This document shows, in pieces, positions 6,277 to 14,707 of a stretch of DNA of 23,062 bases. Origin of the DNA: Pedobacter sp. UBA5917 (GTDB lineage: Bacteria; Bacteroidota; Bacteroidia; Sphingobacteriales; Sphingobacteriaceae); contig NZ_DJDT01000204.1 of NCBI RefSeq assembly GCF_002432345.1, positions 1-23,062 on the forward strand. Reading direction: 5' to 3'. How positions within the stretch are numbered: the stretch's first letter is position 1; every line of letters begins with the position of its first letter. The notes beneath the pieces are model-generated. The model saw only the letters and a list, made by a program, of their open reading frames with translations. It made no database searches and had not been told where the DNA came from. Both the position numbers and the translations under genes were made by a program.

Positions 6277-9200
6277 ATGAAAAAACTCGTACTGTGTTTA
6301 TTCATATTTTTATTTTATGGCATTTTACAAGCTGATGCCCAAAGTAAAAATATCACCGGTAAAGTAATTGCATCGAATGATGGATTACCCTTACCAGGAG
6401 TGAGTGTCCGTATCAAGGATACCAAAAAAGCCACTTCAACAGGCTCCGATGGAAAGTTTACCATCAGTGTTAACCCAAATGATGTGCTGCAGTTTTCGTT
6501 TATCGGATTTGTGGCACAGGAAATTACCGTGGGCAGCCAGTCGAACCTTAACGTCAGTCTTGAATCTGATGCCAAGAGTTTAAATGAGGTTACCATTTCT
6601 ACAGCCCTGGGTATTAAGCGTAAGCCAAAAGAAATCGGTTATGCCACGCAGCAGGTAACAGGCAAGGCCTTAACATCAAGCCGCCCAACCAACCTGGCTA
6701 CAGGTTTATCAGGAAAGGTTGCAGGTTTACAGATTAACCAGGCAAACAACCAGATCGATGCCGGCGACCAGGTAAGGGTTGTACTCCGCGGTAACCGTTC
6801 GTTTACGGGCAACAACCAGGCGTTATTGGTATTGGATGGTATTATTGTGCCTTTAAGTCAGTTAAATTCGATCAACCCGAACGATATTGATAATGTGAAC
6901 ATTTTAAAGGGGGCAAATGCTGCCGCGCTTTACGGATCGGATGCTTCGAACGGTGTAATTATTGTGAGCACCAAGAGGGGATCTTCTGAAGGAGGCGGTA
7001 TAAGTTTTACTAATTCCACTTTACTAAATCGTTTAAGTTACTTCCCGAAGCTGCAAACTGAGTTTGGTGGCGGAACAAACCAGGATGATTTCGGCTTTGG
7101 TTTGTACACGCCTTTCGAAAATCAGACTTTCGGTGATCGTTTTGATGGCAGTTTAAGGCCGCTTGGCCGTGTACTGGAAGACGGTACCTACCAGATGGTT
7201 CCTTATACCTATAAGGACGGTGAGAAAGAAAATTTCTTCGAAACGGGTATCGACGAACAGAACGACCTTACCTATTCGGGCGGAAATGAAAACGGAACCA
7301 CTTACATCAACCTTCAGCGTGTAAATAGCAAGGGTTATGTTCCGGGCGATAAATCCAACCGTACCGCCATCCGCATCAACGGAACGCGTAAACTGAATAA
7401 ATTTATGGCCGATTATTCTTTTAACTATACGCAGCGGAATTACGATAAAAGTACCAACCAGGTATATAATAACGTAATTAATACGCCGGGTAACGTACCC
7501 TTAACAGAATATAGTGATGTAACATCTAAATATGGTAATCCGAACGATTATTACAATGATTATTACAGCAGTCCGTATTTTGGTTTGCAGCAGAACCGTA
7601 ACAACGAGAGGCGCGATGATTTATTGGGTAATCTTTCTTTTACCTACAAACCGGTTGATTGGTTGAGCTTATTGGCCAGGGGCGGTTTCAGCAGTAAGAA
7701 CACGCAGGGAAAAAATAAAAACTATGCGTACACGTATTCCGATTTCGCACATAACTCGGGCAAAGCAGCAGCGGCCACCCAATACAACAAATCGTCGGTA
7801 ACCGATTACAACGAATTTGAAAGCAGGTATACTGGCGATTTTCTTGCAACAGCCACTAAAACGTTTAACCGGTTTAAATTTACGGTAATTGGCGGTGCGC
7901 AGGTTATCCAGAAAAACTATAAATACATGACGCAGTCGGGTTCTAACCTGGTTGTAGATAACCTGTTTAATATCAACAACCGTACGGGCGAGATTGTAGG
8001 TTCGGAAACTGAACGCAACTCGAGACAACTGGGTGTTTTTGGAGATATTACGGCAACCTATAACGATTACCTAACCTTACACCTATCGGGCAGAAACGAC
8101 TGGGATTCGAGATTGGCACCAAGCAACCGTTCGTTTTTTTACCCTGCTGTTGATGTAGCCTTAACCCTTACCGATGCCATTCCGGCATTAAAGGAGAGCA
8201 AGGTAATCAGCAACCTGAAAATCCGTGGTGGTATTTCGAAAGTATATGCGGTACAGATCGATCCGTATAAACTGGTTTCTACCACCAGCCCTGCAGCAAA
8301 CTTTCCTTATGGGGGTACTGCCGGATATTCTATCGATAATGCGGTTTACGATCCAAACCTGAAACCTGAACAGACGATTTCAAAAGAGATCGGTTTCGAC
8401 ATCGGTTTCCTGAATAACCGCATTACTTTGGAAACTTCTGCATACCTTCAGAATACAAAAGACCAGGAGATCATCAACGGTATCGATTTATCGGGCACAA
8501 CGGGTTATACCAGTGCGGTAATCAATACCGGTGAAGGACAGAACAAAGGGATTGAGTTTAGTTTAAATGCAGCGCCTGTTATTGGTTTGGCTAATGGGTT
8601 TAGGTGGAATGTGGGCATAAACTATTCTTATAACACCAATAAGGTTTTATCATTGTACCAGGGCCAGAACCAACTGGGTATTGGCGATAACAACTATATT
8701 GTTGTAGGCCAAAGCTTCCCTTCGTTACAGGTGAGTACCTATCAAACCGATCCGCAGGGACGTGTTATTGTGGATGCGAATACCGGCTTACCGATTTCTA
8801 ATCCGATTAACAAAGATTTCGGACAAACTAATCCGAGCCACGTGCTGGGTATCAATACCAGTTTTACCTTCAAAAACTTTACCTTATCGGGTGTGGCCGA
8901 ATACCGTAGCGGCAACGTGTTCTACAACAGTTTTGCCAGTACACTTGATTTTGCAGGTATCAGTTATACTTCTGGCCAGGCCGGACGTGAGCGTTTTGTT
9001 TATCCAAATTCTGTTATCCAAACTTCGCCGGGGGTATATGTTCCCAACACCAATACAACCACTATAAACGGTAATGGATCTTTCTGGGCCGATGGTATCC
9101 GTAACAATACAGCTTCCAACTACGTAATGAGTGCGGCATTCTGGAAAATCAGGGAACTTTCTTTAGCTTACCAGGTACCTACCCAATGGCTACAGAACAG

Positions 9201-9387
9201 GGCTAAATTTATCAAAAATGCAAGTATAGCACTTATCGGAAGAAACCTGTTTATGTTCCGCCCGAGCGATAACATTTATACCGATCCGGAGATTAACGTA
9301 GGAACAGGAAATGCACAGGGAGTAAACAACCTGAACCAAACGCCACCTACCCGTATTTATGGTTTTACCGCAACAGTTGGCTTTTAA
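6277..9387 (+). CDS. SusC/RagA-family TonB-linked outer membrane transporter
   Basis: A 1036-residue outer-membrane importer, standard SusC length. A signal peptide covers residues 1-22 (ending ADAQ). A carboxypeptidase-regulatory-like domain (about 25-107, with ITGKVIASNDGLPLPGVSV and the FIGF turn) comes next. The plug domain (about 110-235) carries the SusC landmarks RGNRSFTG (171-178), LLVLDGI (183-189) and GANAAALYGSDASNGVIIVSTKRG region (212-235). The rest is beta-barrel, ending in the aromatic strand GFTATVGF. SusC forms the barrel under the SusD lid and takes up oligosaccharides, peptides or other large nutrients using TonB energy. It is the first gene of a three-gene operon (17 bp to the SusD-like gene). 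No glycosidase, sigma/anti-sigma pair or hybrid sensor is adjacent, so the substrate cannot be inferred from neighbours. Confidence 0.95.
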   Translation: MKKLVLCLFIFLFYGILQADAQSKNITGKVIASNDGLPLPGVSVRIKDTKKATSTGSDGKFTISVNPNDVLQFSFIGFVAQEITVGSQSNLNVSLESDAKSLNEVTISTALGIKRKPKEIGYATQQVTGKALTSSRPTNLATGLSGKVAGLQINQANNQIDAGDQVRVVLRGNRSFTGNNQALLVLDGIIVPLSQLNSINPNDIDNVNILKGANAAALYGSDASNGVIIVSTKRGSSEGGGISFTNSTLLNRLSYFPKLQTEFGGGTNQDDFGFGLYTPFENQTFGDRFDGSLRPLGRVLEDGTYQMVPYTYKDGEKENFFETGIDEQNDLTYSGGNENGTTYINLQRVNSKGYVPGDKSNRTAIRINGTRKLNKFMADYSFNYTQRNYDKSTNQVYNNVINTPGNVPLTEYSDVTSKYGNPNDYYNDYYSSPYFGLQQNRNNERRDDLLGNLSFTYKPVDWLSLLARGGFSSKNTQGKNKNYAYTYSDFAHNSGKAAAATQYNKSSVTDYNEFESRYTGDFLATATKTFNRFKFTVIGGAQVIQKNYKYMTQSGSNLVVDNLFNINNRTGEIVGSETERNSRQLGVFGDITATYNDYLTLHLSGRNDWDSRLAPSNRSFFYPAVDVALTLTDAIPALKESKVISNLKIRGGISKVYAVQIDPYKLVSTTSPAANFPYGGTAGYSIDNAVYDPNLKPEQTISKEIGFDIGFLNNRITLETSAYLQNTKDQEIINGIDLSGTTGYTSAVINTGEGQNKGIEFSLNAAPVIGLANGFRWNVGINYSYNTNKVLSLYQGQNQLGIGDNNYIVVGQSFPSLQVSTYQTDPQGRVIVDANTGLPISNPINKDFGQTNPSHVLGINTSFTFKNFTLSGVAEYRSGNVFYNSFASTLDFAGISYTSGQAGRERFVYPNSVIQTSPGVYVPNTNTTTINGNGSFWADGIRNNTASNYVMSAAFWKIRELSLAYQVPTQWLQNRAKFIKNASIALIGRNLFMFRPSDNIYTDPEINVGTGNAQGVNNLNQTPPTRIYGFTATVGF

Positions 9388-9404
9388 CGATTAACGAAAA
9401 AAAC

Positions 9405-10907
9405 ATGAAAAAGAAATTAATATATGTGTTTACGGTATCAGCAGTATTATTGTTGGGTGCCTGTAAAAAGGGGTTTTTGGATATTAACGATAATCCAAAC
9501 AATGCCACTACGGTTAAACCGGCCCTGGTTTTAACCGGAGCTTTAAATAACACTGCTGCCTATACAACCGGTGGATCTATTTTTTACAGCTTTGCTGCCC
9601 TTTGGATGAATTACTGGATGACACCAGGAGGAGTTTCGGGATGGTACGAAGAGCGCTCGTATAACTTTACCACCAACTGGGGCGGTTCTACAACACTTTG
9701 GGCCAACCTTTACGATAACTTAAATGATTATCAATATTTAGAAACACAGGGTAAAGCATCGGGCCAGAATTTCTATGTAGCTGTTGCAAAAACAATGAAA
9801 GCATGGGATTATCAGTACCTGGTTGATTTTTATGGCAACGTACCTTACACACAGGCATCAAAATCTGTAGCTTTTCTTAATCCAAAATACGATAAGGCAC
9901 AAAGTATTTATGAGGATTTGGCTAAACAGCTTGATACCGCTGCCAATTTGTTCAAAACCATTACGGTAGCCCCTGTCGACGCTTCTGCTGATATTTATGC
10001 AAAGGGAAGTCTGCAAAAGTGGGGTAAATTTGCCAATACTTTAAAGTTAAGGATCCTGCTGCGTCAATCTGAGATGCCTGGAAGGGAGCAGTATATTAAA
10101 GACGAAATAGCCAAAATTACAGCTAACGGCTTTGGTTATATTGGAACCGGAGAAGGTTTATTTAATAACCCGGGTTATTTAAACACCGCTGGTAAGCAAA
10201 ATCCATTCTGGGCGGTTTACGGTTATGGTGTTGATGGTACCAGAACAGCTTCGCACGGCTATATGCTGGCCAGTACTTACGGTATGGATTTCCTTAAAAA
10301 CAATAGCGACCCGAGGTTGGGAAAATTCTACAATACAGTTAACGATGGAGCAGGTAGCACCTATGTAAGTTTAATTTGGGGGCAGGATGTAAATTTCGAT
10401 CAAACCATTGCTACCGTATCCAGCATTGGTAAAGGGGTTTTAAAATCATTTGATCAGCCTCAACCGATTATTACCGATTTCGAAAGTTTGTTTATCCAGG
10501 CAGAGGCGGCACAAAGAGGCTACATTAGCAGCAGTGCACAGGCAAATTATGAAGCAGCGGTAACGGCGAACTTTGTTTACCTTGGTTTAACAGCTGCCGA
10601 TGCGGCAACTTATCTTGCCAATCAATCTGTTGCAACCTGGGGCAGTAACAGCGATAAAATTGCCTTGATCATTAAACAGAAATGGGCGGCAATGAACGGT
10701 ACAAATGCGATAGAGCCATGGACTGATTACAGACGTTTAGAGCTTCCTGCCGATATGCCGATTTCGATTGCCTCTACGGTAACTACCAAAAAAATTCCGG
10801 TAAGAATGTTATACCCACAGCGGGAGTATAACACCAATTCTGCAAATGTTGTAGCCGAAGGTACCATTAACCAGTTTACTTCTAGAATTTTCTGGGATGT
10901 TAAATAA
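9405..10907 (+). CDS. SusD/RagB-family surface nutrient-binding lipoprotein (SusD-like_2 type)
   Basis: A 500-residue lipoprotein with a lipobox LGAC and Cys at 20. It begins KKGFLDINDNPNNAT after the Cys, the signature start of the SusD-like_2 subgroup, followed by the ALVLTGALNNTA helix and ALWMNYWMTPGG. The helical core includes further conserved segments, such as KAWDYQYLVDFYGNVPYTQA (about 127-146) and FESLFIQAEAAQRG. The C-terminal part with KWAAMNGTNAIEPWTDYRRLELP is the usual end of the family. It forms the lid over the SusC barrel and captures substrate on the cell surface. The 17-bp gap to the susC-like gene and 13-bp gap to the next lipoprotein indicate one transcript. The subgroup does not reveal the substrate. 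Confidence 0.93.
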   Translation: MKKKLIYVFTVSAVLLLGACKKGFLDINDNPNNATTVKPALVLTGALNNTAAYTTGGSIFYSFAALWMNYWMTPGGVSGWYEERSYNFTTNWGGSTTLWANLYDNLNDYQYLETQGKASGQNFYVAVAKTMKAWDYQYLVDFYGNVPYTQASKSVAFLNPKYDKAQSIYEDLAKQLDTAANLFKTITVAPVDASADIYAKGSLQKWGKFANTLKLRILLRQSEMPGREQYIKDEIAKITANGFGYIGTGEGLFNNPGYLNTAGKQNPFWAVYGYGVDGTRTASHGYMLASTYGMDFLKNNSDPRLGKFYNTVNDGAGSTYVSLIWGQDVNFDQTIATVSSIGKGVLKSFDQPQPIITDFESLFIQAEAAQRGYISSSAQANYEAAVTANFVYLGLTAADAATYLANQSVATWGSNSDKIALIIKQKWAAMNGTNAIEPWTDYRRLELPADMPISIASTVTTKKIPVRMLYPQREYNTNSANVVAEGTINQFTSRIFWDVK

Positions 10908-10920
10908 ATCAGTTAAAAAG

Positions 10921-11811
10921 ATGAAAAATAAAAATATATTGAATGGACTTGTTGCCATGTTATGCGTGATAGGTCTATCTTCTTGTTTAAAAAACAAAAA
11001 CGAACAGCCTGATTTTTCGGCTACTACACCCGTTGTAGAAATACCAGTTGGCTCTCCGGTTGGCGATGGCAGTGTAAATTCATTAAGTACCTCCCTAATT
11101 CAACAGGATGCGCCAAGCGATTACTTCTATTATATCAATTATGCGGCGTCAAGTACAAAGGCTACCGATATTAAGGTAACGCTATCGGTTGATCCTGCTA
11201 TACTGGCCAAATACAATGCAGTACATACCGATGCACCACTAACAATAGTGCCATCAAATGCTTTTACCATGCCAACTACCATTACCATCCCGGCCAATAC
11301 AAGAAGGGTGCAGGTTCCGGTAAAATTTGGAAGTACAGCGCTTGATCCGGCATTATCTTATGGTTTACCGGTAAACATTACCGATGCATCGGGAGAAGTG
11401 ATCAGCAAAAATTTTGGCGCAGTTGTAATTAAAGTTGCTGTTAGGAACCGTTATGACGGAAAATATAGCTTAAAAGGTTATGTATTTAGAGAAGGCGATC
11501 CTGTTTTGACCGGAAACTTTAAAAACTTAAGCAAAGATTTGTCGAGTAACGGTGCTAATGCGGTTAATTTTGCCCAGGTTTGGTCTGATGGAGGTGCTGT
11601 AGGCGGGATTGATGGATTAACCATTAGTGTTAATCCTGCAACAAACAAGGTTACAATGAAAAGTACGGCAAACGCAACTTTAGCTAACGATCCGGCTTAT
11701 GATAACCGTTACGATCCGGCTACCAAGACTTTTTATATTTCGTATAAATGGGGTGTAAGTCCTTCAAGCAGGGCTGCAACCGATACACTTACTTATGTAT
11801 CGTCCCGTTAA
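10921..11811 (+). CDS. DUF1735-domain surface lipoprotein (SusE-like position)
   Basis: An upstream in-frame ATG at 10897 overlaps the SusD-like gene; the start at 10921 is preferred because it places a proper signal peptide (MKNKNILNGLVAMLCVIG) directly before the lipobox LSSC (Cys 22), giving 296 residues. Residues about 66-172 match DUF1735 (BT_3987-type N-terminal domain): DIKVTLSVDPAILAKYN, the ITIPANTRRVQVPVKF strand pair and LDPALSYGLPVNITDASGE. Residues about 177-296 form a second beta domain ending FYISYKWG...RAATDTLTY, as in DUF4361-like tails. Such proteins occupy the SusE/SusF slot and are thought to help bind ligand at the surface. It is the last gene of the operon; an intrinsic terminator follows 25 bp after the stop. 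Confidence 0.85.
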   Translation: MKNKNILNGLVAMLCVIGLSSCLKNKNEQPDFSATTPVVEIPVGSPVGDGSVNSLSTSLIQQDAPSDYFYYINYAASSTKATDIKVTLSVDPAILAKYNAVHTDAPLTIVPSNAFTMPTTITIPANTRRVQVPVKFGSTALDPALSYGLPVNITDASGEVISKNFGAVVIKVAVRNRYDGKYSLKGYVFREGDPVLTGNFKNLSKDLSSNGANAVNFAQVWSDGGAVGGIDGLTISVNPATNKVTMKSTANATLANDPAYDNRYDPATKTFYISYKWGVSPSSRAATDTLTYVSSR

Positions 11812-11835
11812 AAAAACACAATAAAAATTTGCAGA

Positions 11836-11870
11836 AAAGCCCCAAAGAGATTAATCTTTGGGGCTTTCTT
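11836..11870 (+). terminator. Intrinsic terminator of the susCD-like operon
   Basis: A 13-bp perfect stem (11836-11848 with 11855-11867; core GCCCCAAAGA/TCTTTGGGGC) has a 6-nt loop and is followed by a short TTTCTT tract. It lies 25 bp past the DUF1735 gene stop. The A-run on its other side (11834-11838) may give weak activity on the minus strand too. Confidence 0.85.
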
Positions 11871-11891
11871 ATTGAAATGGGTTGCACAAAC

Positions 11892-11979
11892 CTGGTCTTA
11901 GCGTCCGCTAATCTGGTTTTAGCGTCTCGCTAAGACCCCAGAGTAAACTTTACTGCATGTCGTAGCGGGACGCTACGAC
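11892..11979. repeat. Tandem TTAGCG/CGCTAAG repeats and a GTCGTAGCG hairpin
   Basis: CTGGTCTTAGCGTCCGCTAA (11892-11911) is followed one base later by a diverged direct copy (11913-11934). Across them GGTCTTAGCG (11894-11903) and CGCTAAGACC (11928-11937) are a perfect 10-bp inverted repeat. Then GTCGTAGCG-GGA-CGCTACGAC (11959-11979) is a perfect 9-bp hairpin with a 3-nt loop. Both modules contain the TAGCG/CGCTA core. They sit in the 297-bp convergent gap between the DUF1735 and M1 genes; there is no coding potential. Confidence 0.7.
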
Positions 11980-11992
11980 TAGGTTGGTTTAT

Positions 11993-12091
11993 AAAAAAAG
12001 TCGTCATCTCGATTGAAGCGTAGCGGAACAGAGAGATCTATCCCGAGATAGATTTTTCCACTTCGTTGCACTCCGCTCGAGATGACGACTT
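11993..12091 (-). repeat. Long GTCATCTCGA inverted repeat, likely terminator of the M1 gene
   Basis: Outer arms AAGTCGTCATCTCGA (11998-12012) and its exact complement at 12077-12091 form a 15-bp stem. Inside, GAAGCGTAGCGGA and TCCACTTCGTTGC-type segments and ATCTAT/ATAGAT extend the pairing into a long hairpin. Read on the minus strand it begins 18 bp after the M1 gene stop and ends in seven T (11993-11999), so it can act as an intrinsic terminator. It also resembles a GTCATCTCGA repeat type I recall from Bacteroidota intergenic DNA. Confidence 0.7.
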
Positions 12092-12108
12092 GTTGGAAGA
12101 AATAATTC

Positions 12109-14619
12109 TTATTCCTTTTCTAAATCTGCGGCTCCTTTTTTAAACAGTTCGGCCTGTTTGCTCAGGTTTGCTTTGGCATTGCCACTTGCGGCTGCGGCCT
12201 GTTGTGTTTTGGCCTGTGCAGTTGCAGCATATGCACCACCCAGTTGTTTATTTAAATACGATTGCAGTTTTAATCTTTCAATTGCATCGCTAATATTCTT
12301 GATCCCTTTTTCGGTAACGGTTGGGTTGGTATTTGCCCTTAAATACTGAAAATACTGACCGATTACGCCAAAAATTTTATTGCGGTCGCCGGTTAGCATA
12401 ATATTTTCGTAAAATGCCTGATGCTCATCTTTCGGATCGCTGATATATAGCGATGCAATAGATGGCGCAATGTGGTCTTTCGTATCGGCATCCAGCGCAG
12501 ATAGCGCAGCAATACTTTCCTGCGGAGCCAGTTTGGCCAGGCCTCCGATACCGGCAGCAAGCACTTTGTACGATCTGTCTTTAAGACTTTCCTGCATCAA
12601 AGCTTTGTAGGTTGGATCGCCTGTTTCGGATAACTTTACAATTGCAGCCGATCTTACTTCAGTGTCTTTATCGGTTTTAGCCAATTGGAGCAGGATTGGT
12701 AAAGCAGCAGCTTTAATCGTTGCATCATCGAGATTAATGCCATCGATACTTAAAGCACGTAAATCGCCCGATTTATCTTTTAATCCCTCTAATAATACCT
12801 GTTGGCCGCTATTGGCTTTGCTCTGCATGATAAACTGCAAAGCTTCGATCCTGTTGGCATAACTTGGTGCATTTTTATACTGGAAATAATAGTTTTCTGC
12901 CGTTTTATTGTCGTTGGTTTCGCCAACAATGATTTTATCCACATCAAAATCGATCAGATCCGGTTTGGCGCTTACCTCAAAACTGAAATTCTGCTCGCGG
13001 CTATTGATCAGGATCTCTTTTCTGATTTTTTTACCGCCGGCATAAATATCTATTTTAACCGGTAAGGTAAAAGTTTGCACGCTGGCATCCTGTGTCTGTT
13101 TTACTTTGATGGTAGCTTTTCCATTTTCGTAGCCGTAATCGATGCTTAAAATCGGGTGACCGCCATTATAATACCACTGGTTAAAATAAGGGCTCCAATC
13201 TTTTCCGGTCACATCTTCCATAGCCAAACGCAATTGATGTGTTTCGCCATTTTTAAAGGCGTTGGTGGTTAAGTAGCGGTTAAGTGATTTGTAAAACGCC
13301 GCATCGCCCATCTGGTTTTTAAGCGCATATAAAATGATCGATCCTTTTGCATAACTCACGTTATCAAACATATCTTCCTTATCGTTATAATAAAAACGGG
13401 CTAGAACAGGACTTTCGCCTTTTTTGGTCGAACCTAAATATGATTGCAGTTTTTCGTAACGTGATTTATCTTCCGCATCCTGACCGGCATCATGCCCGTG
13501 CCAGATCACCTCGCCAAAGGTGGCAAATGATTCGTTCATGGTTAAGTTAGACCACGATTCGGCAGTAACGTAATCGCCGAACCATTGGTGGAAGAGCTCG
13601 TGCGCGATGGTTCCTTCTTCATTTCCATCCAATAATTCACGGTCGGTTTTTTGTACCTGCTCACCGTGTAAAGTTGCTGTTGTATTTTCCATAGCACCCG
13701 AAACATAATCCCTGGCCACAACCTGCGAATATTTGTTCCAAGGGTAATCTACACCTAAAATATTGCTGTAAAACTGGATCATATCGGGTGTTTTTCCGAA
13801 AATCTGTTTGGCATAAGGTGCATATTTTGGTTCGAGGTAATAACTTACTTCTTTACCTTTATAGGCGTCTTTTGTGATTTTGAACTCACCAATGGCCATC
13901 ATAAATAAATATGGCGAGTGTGGCAGATCCATTTTCCAGGTATCGGTTCTTGTGCCATCTGCATTGGCTTTCTGACTTACCAGTTTACCGTTCGAAAGTG
14001 TGGTATATTTCGATTTAACGGTCATCGAAATTTCTTCGGTGGTTTTCTGGTCAGGTTTATCTATTGTAGGAAACCAGGCCGACGACGATTCTGTTTCGCC
14101 CTGCGTCCATATCTGGGTAGGTTTGTTTTTATCGGTACCATCGGGGTTGATAAAATAAAGCCCTTTGGCATCGGTTATGGCTGCGCTTCCCTTTACTTTA
14201 AGTTCATCGGGTTTGGCCGTATAAGCAATATAAATGGTGTACTTTTCAGCGTTGGTATATTTTTTATTTAGCGTGATGTACAGTTTATTGTCGTTGTAGG
14301 TGTATTTAAGCGGGGTGTTTCCCTTAAGTCCAACCAGTGCCACGGTTTTAATATCCATTCCCTGTGCATCAAGCGTTAAAGAATCGGTTGGGTAAAAGTG
14401 GGGTTTTAAGGTTACCCATTCTTTTCCGTTAAGGTGGCGTTTTGCATAATCGAAAGATACATCGAGTTTGGTGTGTACCAGGTCGTTAACCTTGGTTGCG
14501 GTTACACGGTAAGTACCAAGGTTATTTGTTTTTTCGGTAGGTTTTTCCTGTGCGAAAAGTGGATTGGCCATAAAAGCCGAAACCAATATTACCCCACAGG
14601 CAATAAATTTTTTATTCAT
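12109..14619 (-). CDS. M1-family metallo-aminopeptidase with helical-repeat C-terminus
   Basis: An 836-residue exported zinc aminopeptidase that removes N-terminal residues from peptides, probably in the periplasm. The signal peptide (1-24, ending LFAQ) is followed by the beta-rich N-terminal M1 domain. The exopeptidase motif GAMEN is at 308-312. The zinc site is H340-E341-x-x-H344 (AHELFHQWFGDY) with the third ligand E363 in NESFAT, at the canonical spacing. Y423 in NVSYAKGS is the likely transition-state Tyr. Residues about 585-745 look like HEAT/ARM-type helical repeats (DLRALSIDGI, TEVRSAAIVKLSE, SYKVLAAGIGGLAKL). The last ~45 residues are an Ala/Gln/Lys-rich helical tail. It lies 88 bp downstream of the TraB/GumN-like gene on the same strand, and both have a copy of the same upstream sequence. 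A repeat/terminator follows it. Confidence 0.93.
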   Translation of the reverse strand: MNKKFIACGVILVSAFMANPLFAQEKPTEKTNNLGTYRVTATKVNDLVHTKLDVSFDYAKRHLNGKEWVTLKPHFYPTDSLTLDAQGMDIKTVALVGLKGNTPLKYTYNDNKLYITLNKKYTNAEKYTIYIAYTAKPDELKVKGSAAITDAKGLYFINPDGTDKNKPTQIWTQGETESSSAWFPTIDKPDQKTTEEISMTVKSKYTTLSNGKLVSQKANADGTRTDTWKMDLPHSPYLFMMAIGEFKITKDAYKGKEVSYYLEPKYAPYAKQIFGKTPDMIQFYSNILGVDYPWNKYSQVVARDYVSGAMENTTATLHGEQVQKTDRELLDGNEEGTIAHELFHQWFGDYVTAESWSNLTMNESFATFGEVIWHGHDAGQDAEDKSRYEKLQSYLGSTKKGESPVLARFYYNDKEDMFDNVSYAKGSIILYALKNQMGDAAFYKSLNRYLTTNAFKNGETHQLRLAMEDVTGKDWSPYFNQWYYNGGHPILSIDYGYENGKATIKVKQTQDASVQTFTLPVKIDIYAGGKKIRKEILINSREQNFSFEVSAKPDLIDFDVDKIIVGETNDNKTAENYYFQYKNAPSYANRIEALQFIMQSKANSGQQVLLEGLKDKSGDLRALSIDGINLDDATIKAAALPILLQLAKTDKDTEVRSAAIVKLSETGDPTYKALMQESLKDRSYKVLAAGIGGLAKLAPQESIAALSALDADTKDHIAPSIASLYISDPKDEHQAFYENIMLTGDRNKIFGVIGQYFQYLRANTNPTVTEKGIKNISDAIERLKLQSYLNKQLGGAYAATAQAKTQQAAAASGNAKANLSKQAELFKKGAADLEKE

Positions 14620-14642
14620 TTTTTGAAATTTAATAAGTCAGT

Positions 14643-14682
14643 TTTCTTGAAAGCAAGATATTAAGAATTGTGCTATAATTAA
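14643..14682. promoter_or_regulatory. Duplicated upstream element, copy 1 (before the M1 gene)
   Basis: This stretch lies 24-63 bp upstream of the M1 aminopeptidase start. Bases 14644-14672 match 15680-15708 at 26 of 29 positions. After a 2-nt CT insertion here, ATAATTAA continues identically. It contains a 5-bp inverted repeat TCTTG-AAAG-CAAGA (14645-14658). The position suggests a promoter or operator of the minus-strand gene, but no canonical -33/-7 pair is visible. Confidence 0.5.
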
Positions 14683-14707
14683 TATCCAAACGTAAGTTGC
14701 CTTTATT

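Noticed and set aside
7669..8028. 119-codon open frame antisense to the susC-like gene
   Set aside because: It has basic, Cys-rich, low-order composition and no start context; it is a by-product of codon use in the strongly supported SusC frame.
10897..10920. Upstream ATG as start of the DUF1735 lipoprotein
   Set aside because: It would overlap the SusD-like gene and put eight extra, charged residues before an otherwise complete lipoprotein signal peptide.
11880..12091. Structured RNA gene or tRNA
   Set aside because: The hairpins are simple palindromes between convergent genes; no cloverleaf, anticodon stem or known RNA core was seen.
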